From Streptomyces malachitofuscus (lineage in GTDB: Bacteria > Actinomycetota > Actinomycetes > Streptomycetales > Streptomycetaceae), in the NCBI RefSeq assembly GCF_014650055.1, contig NZ_BMUF01000003.1, positions 124,001 to 188,000 of the forward strand: a DNA stretch of 64,000 bases, written 5' to 3'. The position numbers and the translations under genes were made by a program. This document shows positions 60,805 through 64,000 of this stretch, in pieces. The notes under the pieces are model-generated. The model ran no database searches, had not been told where the DNA came from, and was given only the letters and a program-made list of their open reading frames with translations. Numbering within the stretch: position 1 is the stretch's first letter; every line of letters begins with the position of its first letter.

Positions 60805-61413
60805 ATGGGCGTGAACCAGGGCGGGCGGACGCGCCGCCGGCTCAGCACCGAGGAGCGCCGGGAGCAGCTTCTGTCGGTCGGCGCGCGGCTGTTCTCCGAG
60901 AGCCCCTACGACGACGTGTGGATCGAACAGGTCGCCGAGATCGCCGGGGTCTCACGGGGGCTGCTCTACCACTACTTCCCGACGAAGCGGGACTTCTTCG
61001 CGGCGGTGGTGGAGCGCGAGAGCGAGCGGATGCTCCGGATGACGGCGGCGGTGCCCGGTGTCCCGGTGCGTGAACAGCTCACCGCGGGTCTCGACACCTA
61101 TCTGGAGTACGTCGAGGCCCACGCCCACGGATACCGCGCCTTCCACCGTGCCGACGCGGCGGGGGACCAGGCGGTGCGCCGGGTCTACCGGCGGGCCCTG
61201 GCCGCGCAGGAGCGGCAGATCCTGGCCGCGCTCGCGGCGGACCCCGAGTTCGGGCCTGTTCTCGGGACCCGGCCGGACACCCGGATCGCGGTGCGCGGCT
61301 GGCTGGCCTTCACCACCGCCGTCTGTCTGGAGTGGCTGCGCGGCTCGGAGTTGGGGCGTGAGCAGGTGCGCGACCTCTGCGCGCGTGCCCTGCTCGGTGT
61401 GCTCTCGCTCTGA
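60805..61413 (+). CDS. TetR family regulator of the divergent P450
   Basis: A 202-aa TetR protein with HTH at about 10-60 (LSTEERREQLLSVGARLFSE, DVWIEQVAEIAGVSRGLLYHYF in parts). The ligand domain carries RAFHRADAAGDQAVRRVY and a long C-terminal helix bundle. It most likely binds the inverted repeat in the 108-bp gap and represses the P450 and itself. Ligand unknown. Confidence 0.92.
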   Translation: MGVNQGGRTRRRLSTEERREQLLSVGARLFSESPYDDVWIEQVAEIAGVSRGLLYHYFPTKRDFFAAVVERESERMLRMTAAVPGVPVREQLTAGLDTYLEYVEAHAHGYRAFHRADAAGDQAVRRVYRRALAAQERQILAALAADPEFGPVLGTRPDTRIAVRGWLAFTTAVCLEWLRGSELGREQVRDLCARALLGVLSL

Positions 61414-61441
61414 AAGGTCTCGTAAAGATCACGCCACCTGG

Positions 61442-61487
61442 TTGGCGCGCACTCCGATCTTCGATAGGTTAGGCAAGGCTTACCTAA
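61442..61487 (+). promoter_or_regulatory. Iron box (DmdR1/DtxR type) over the DUF2470 promoter
   Basis: TTAGGCAAGGCTTACCTAA at 61469-61487 matches the actinobacterial iron box TTAGGTTAGGCTCACCTAA at 16 of 19 positions and is a palindrome with 8 of 9 arm matches. It overlaps the -10 of a good promoter: TTGGCG (61442-61447), 17 bp, TAGGTT (61465-61470). The gene should be repressed by iron-loaded DmdR1. Confidence 0.88.
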
Positions 61488-61500
61488 TAGGAGGTTCGGG

Positions 61501-62229
61501 ATGGGTGACGACACGCACGGCTGGACGGCCGAGCCCGGTGCGGCGGAGCGGGCCCGCTCGGTGCTCGCCGCCGCCTGGTCCTGCGCGGTGACCTCGGAGG
61601 GCGCCCGGGAGGAGTTCGTCGGCGCGCACACCGTGACCGACGACGGCCGGGTGCTGCTGGACGTGCCCGAGGACAGCGTCCTGCTCACCGCCGCGATCTG
61701 CGCGCCCCGCGGAGAGCCGTCCGCCGTGCTGGAGTTCGCCGACGTGGCACCCGTCCCCGTGCGCAGCCGGATCCGCGCCCGGCTGTGGCTGGCCGGCTGG
61801 TTCCGCGTCGAGGGCGGACAACTCGCCTTCCAGCCCACGCGCGTGGTGCTCCGCCGGCCGTCCGGCGCCGTACTCGTGGACATCGACGACTTCGCCACCG
61901 CCGTGCCCGACCCGCTCGCCACCGCCGAGGCCAGGCTGCTGACCCACCTCGCCGACTGCCACCCCGACGCCGTCGAACGGCTGACGCGCCTGGTCGACCA
62001 CGGCAGTCTGCACGGCGCGGTCCGGGTCCAGCCGCTCGCCGTCGACCGGCACGGACTGACCCTGCGCATCGAGCGCGTCCGCGCGGGCGGTGACGTACGT
62101 CTGCCGTTCCATGCGCCCGCGGACGACGTCGCCGAACTCACCGAACGCATGCACGTGCTGCTCTCCCAGGCCGCTGCCGCATCCTGCCCCCGTGCGCTGC
62201 AGCGGCAGCGCACGGACGGCGACCGGTGA
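61501..62229 (+). CDS. DUF2470 protein under iron control
   Basis: A 242-aa protein. The first part (about 30-125) resembles a reduced FMN split barrel and the C-terminal part (about 140-215: ATAEARLLTHLADCHPDAVERL, GAVRVQPLAVDRHGLTLRI) is DUF2470, found in HugZ haem-degrading enzymes. With the upstream iron box, haem-iron release or storage is likely (inference). TAGGAGG precedes ATG 61501. No adjacent siderophore genes. Confidence 0.85.
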   Translation: MGDDTHGWTAEPGAAERARSVLAAAWSCAVTSEGAREEFVGAHTVTDDGRVLLDVPEDSVLLTAAICAPRGEPSAVLEFADVAPVPVRSRIRARLWLAGWFRVEGGQLAFQPTRVVLRRPSGAVLVDIDDFATAVPDPLATAEARLLTHLADCHPDAVERLTRLVDHGSLHGAVRVQPLAVDRHGLTLRIERVRAGGDVRLPFHAPADDVAELTERMHVLLSQAAAASCPRALQRQRTDGDR

Positions 62230-62286
62230 GGCGTCCGCCGAGGCTGTCGCGGCCCGGGCGTCCGCCGTCCCGGTCGTCCCGCCACG

Positions 62287-63540
62287 TCACTGGGAACGCT
62301 GGGAGGCGCCGGTACGCTTCCGGCGCAGCCGCTCCGGTACGGCCAGCCGCTCCCGCATCCGGGTGAGGCGCGGCAGCCGCTCGCGCTGCTCCTGCGAGTG
62401 CCGGTCCAGTTCCTCGAACAGCCGGCGTGTGCGGTGCTCGGTGTCCATCTCGTCGAGGATGCGGTTGACCTCGGTCAGCACCGCCCCCAGCAGCTGCCAC
62501 TGGCGGGCGTCGCGCCGGGCCTCCTGGAACAGCAGCTGGGCCAGCTTGTCGCGGGTGGCCGCGGCCTGGCGCAACTCGGAGGTGAGCCGCTCCTCCGCCG
62601 ACTCGGCGTTCGCGCTGACGCTGGTGGTGACCAGCACCGCGAAGCTGACCACGGCGTCCGCGATCTCGGACAGCAGCTGCTGGAAGACCGCCCCCGTCTC
62701 GGGCTCGAACAGCCGGCCGGGCCCGCGCTCCTTGGCCAGGTCGGTCAGGGTGCGTGCCAGCACCCGCAGCACCACCGTGCAGATCTCCAGCGTGTCCAGG
62801 CCGGTGCGCAGCACGATGCGGTGCAGCAAACCCTCACGCACCCGGGGGTTGAGCCGCAGACTGTCCTCGGCCTGCCGGAGATCCGCGTCCACCTCGTAGA
62901 TGTCGTGATCCAGCCGGCGCGCCTCGTGCAGCCGGGCCGCCGCGCGCGCGGACGGCGGGCCCTCAGCGGCCTCCTCGCCGATCCGCAGCATCAGCTGCCG
63001 CACCCGTCGAGCCAGCTCCTCGATCGACTCGCCGGCCTCCTCCACCCACACCGGCGGGGCCAGCAGCAGGTTGAACGCCATGCCGACGACCGCTCCGATG
63101 AGCGTTTCCACGATCCGGGCCCAGGCGGTGTCCCCGTGCGTGGTCACGCCCAGCACCAGCATCGCGCTGATCGCCACCTCGGGAACGAACTCGTCCACCC
63201 GCACCAGATGGCCGACGACCAGCGACGACAGGATCAGCAGGCCCAGACTCCACCAGGACAGACCCACCAGCAGACTGAAGAGGATGGCCAGGACCACCCC
63301 GGTCACCACGGAGTTCACCCGGCGCATCCCGGTGGTCAGGGTGGCGTACAGGGTGACCTGGACGACGAGCAGCGCGGTCAGCGGGGCGGTGAGCGGGGCG
63401 GCTTCCGGACTCAGTCGCACCGCGATGACGTAGGCGACCGTAGCGGCGGCCGCCGACCGGACGGTCTGCACGGTCACCGGGTCCCGGTGCCGCTTGACGA
63501 AGCGAACGGCCGGCGCCGTCATCTCACGTACCACTTGCAT
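62287..63540 (-). CDS. FUSC/aromatic-acid-exporter family membrane protein
   Basis: A 417-aa protein with six TM helices in the first 160 residues (AAAATVAYVIAVRLS, LLVVQVTLYATLTTG, GVVLAILFSLLVGLSWWSLG, LLILSSLVVGHLV, VAISAMLVLGVTT, ETLIGAVVGMAFNLLLAPP) and a long cytoplasmic helical tail, as in FUSC/ArAE proteins. ATG 63540 is taken as start; an ATG ten codons upstream and one six codons downstream are also possible, and none has a strong ribosome site. Transport substrate unknown. Confidence 0.88.
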   Translation of the reverse strand: MQVVREMTAPAVRFVKRHRDPVTVQTVRSAAAATVAYVIAVRLSPEAAPLTAPLTALLVVQVTLYATLTTGMRRVNSVVTGVVLAILFSLLVGLSWWSLGLLILSSLVVGHLVRVDEFVPEVAISAMLVLGVTTHGDTAWARIVETLIGAVVGMAFNLLLAPPVWVEEAGESIEELARRVRQLMLRIGEEAAEGPPSARAAARLHEARRLDHDIYEVDADLRQAEDSLRLNPRVREGLLHRIVLRTGLDTLEICTVVLRVLARTLTDLAKERGPGRLFEPETGAVFQQLLSEIADAVVSFAVLVTTSVSANAESAEERLTSELRQAAATRDKLAQLLFQEARRDARQWQLLGAVLTEVNRILDEMDTEHRTRRLFEELDRHSQEQRERLPRLTRMRERLAVPERLRRKRTGASQRSQ

Positions 63541-63622
63541 CCTCGGACGGTTCCCCGTCCCCGGAGGCATCGAACGTGTTCAGGTGCGACGCTAGCCCCT
63601 CGGGGGAACAAGCGGGCAGGGC

Positions 63623-64000
63623 CTAGAGCTTGTCGAGGAAGGCGAACAGGTTCCCGCGCGTGCGGTCGATCTGCTCCTCCAGGGTGAGGCTCTCCTCGAA
63701 GCGGGCCCCGGTCTCCGGGACCTTCACGCCGCGCAGATAGAGGGAGCAGGCGAGGTCGGTGCACATGTAGGCGCCGACCGAGTTCCCCTCCCGCCCGGCG
63801 GCACCCGCCTTGCGGGCCGTCATCAGGGAGACACCGCCGCGCGGATGGGTGGTCAGGCACAGGGAGCACATGCTGCGGTGCAGAAAGCCGCGCCGGGCGG
63901 GCTGGAACCGCATGGTCACACCGACGAGACGGTCCTGGCGCTCGGTGACGAGATAACTGCGGTCGGGCGCGCCGGGGTCCCGCCAGCCCAGGAAATCGAG
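63623..64000 (-). CDS. FBP-family treble-clef protein (5' end outside window)
   Basis: The frame is open to the right edge of the window, so the N-terminus is missing. The visible part ends in the C-terminal treble-clef zinc finger of the FBP/FusB-like family: CSLCLTTH near the start of ATG 63919's frame and MCTDLACSLYLRGVKVPE, with four cysteines. Family members bind EF-G and give fusidic acid resistance in staphylococci; Streptomyces members are uncharacterised. The ATG at 63919 is internal, since the frame continues upstream with LDFLGWRDPGAPDRSYLV. Confidence 0.82.
   Translation of the reverse strand, partial: LDFLGWRDPGAPDRSYLVTERQDRLVGVTMRFQPARRGFLHRSMCSLCLTTHPRGGVSLMTARKAGAAGREGNSVGAYMCTDLACSLYLRGVKVPETGARFEESLTLEEQIDRTRGNLFAFLDKL

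Overview
The window is chromosomal DNA of a Streptomyces or close relative. It has very high G+C with strong third-position GC bias, many GTG/TTG starts, ATGA/GTGA stop-start overlaps, and typical Streptomyces families: ergothioneine operon, ECF41 sigma factor, DUF2470 protein behind an iron box, and many TetR/LacI regulators. No rRNA, tRNA, CRISPR array, phage gene or transposase was seen. The mix of catabolic, regulatory and accessory genes suggests a chromosome-arm rather than core location (inference).

0-5 kb: end of a sugar-binding protein gene, a small MITE-like repeat, then the translationally coupled egtABCD operon (minus strand) for ergothioneine; no egtE is present. 5-8.8 kb: a bacterial-type PARG/macro-like gene whose 3' end overlaps a convergent PemK/MazF-like gene, an FMN split-barrel protein, a discoidin-domain fragment lying under a LacI-type operator, an isochorismatase-like hydrolase and an ANT-like nucleotidyltransferase. 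9-11.8 kb: small stress-type genes (VOC, CBS pair, PEBP, archease, phosphoribosyltransferase). 11.8-15.3 kb: CoA-transferase, zinc ribbon, LysR, then about 0.6 kb of degenerate 41-bp tandem repeats. 15.3-21 kb: TetR regulator divergent from a four-gene molybdenum hydroxylase operon (2Fe-2S, FAD/4Fe-4S, Moco subunits and XdhC chaperone), with two identical palindromes in the divergent promoter. 21-30 kb: FMN reductase/TetR pair, LacI regulator, aldehyde dehydrogenase, thioredoxin, disulfide-type flavoprotein, 129-bp tandem repeats, peptide deformylase, PepSY membrane protein and a second, longer MITE-like copy. 30-38 kb: TPR protein, FG-GAP pseudogene, YheO/DauR-type regulator coupled to a serine/threonine dehydratase, cupin, membrane PASTA protein, patatin, and a MoxR/VWA pair.

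38-55.8 kb: an ABC-3 type transporter, LutABC lactate oxidation genes, and a full L-rhamnose locus. rhaI, fused rhaD-dehydrogenase and rhaB run on the minus strand. The ABC importer (ATPase, two permeases, binding protein), mutarotase, a Tat-exported BNR propeller protein and a LacI regulator run divergently on the plus strand. Two matching palindromes flank the divergent promoter. Proposed flow: the secreted propeller enzyme frees a rhamnose-containing product; the ABC importer takes up rhamnose; RhaU, RhaI, RhaB and RhaD convert it to dihydroxyacetone phosphate plus lactaldehyde or lactate; LutABC oxidises lactate to pyruvate.

55.9-64 kb: proline iminopeptidase, PIG-L deacetylase coupled to an ECF41 sigma factor, a stand-alone P450 divergent from a TetR regulator with an inverted-repeat operator, an iron-box-controlled DUF2470 protein, a FUSC-type membrane protein and a truncated FBP treble-clef gene. 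The most unusual material is non-coding: the MITE-like pair, three unrelated tandem-repeat blocks, and several paired palindromic operators. I found no clearly new multi-gene system. The best candidates for new biology are the BNR propeller in the rhamnose locus, the overlapping PARG/PemK pair and the repeat families.
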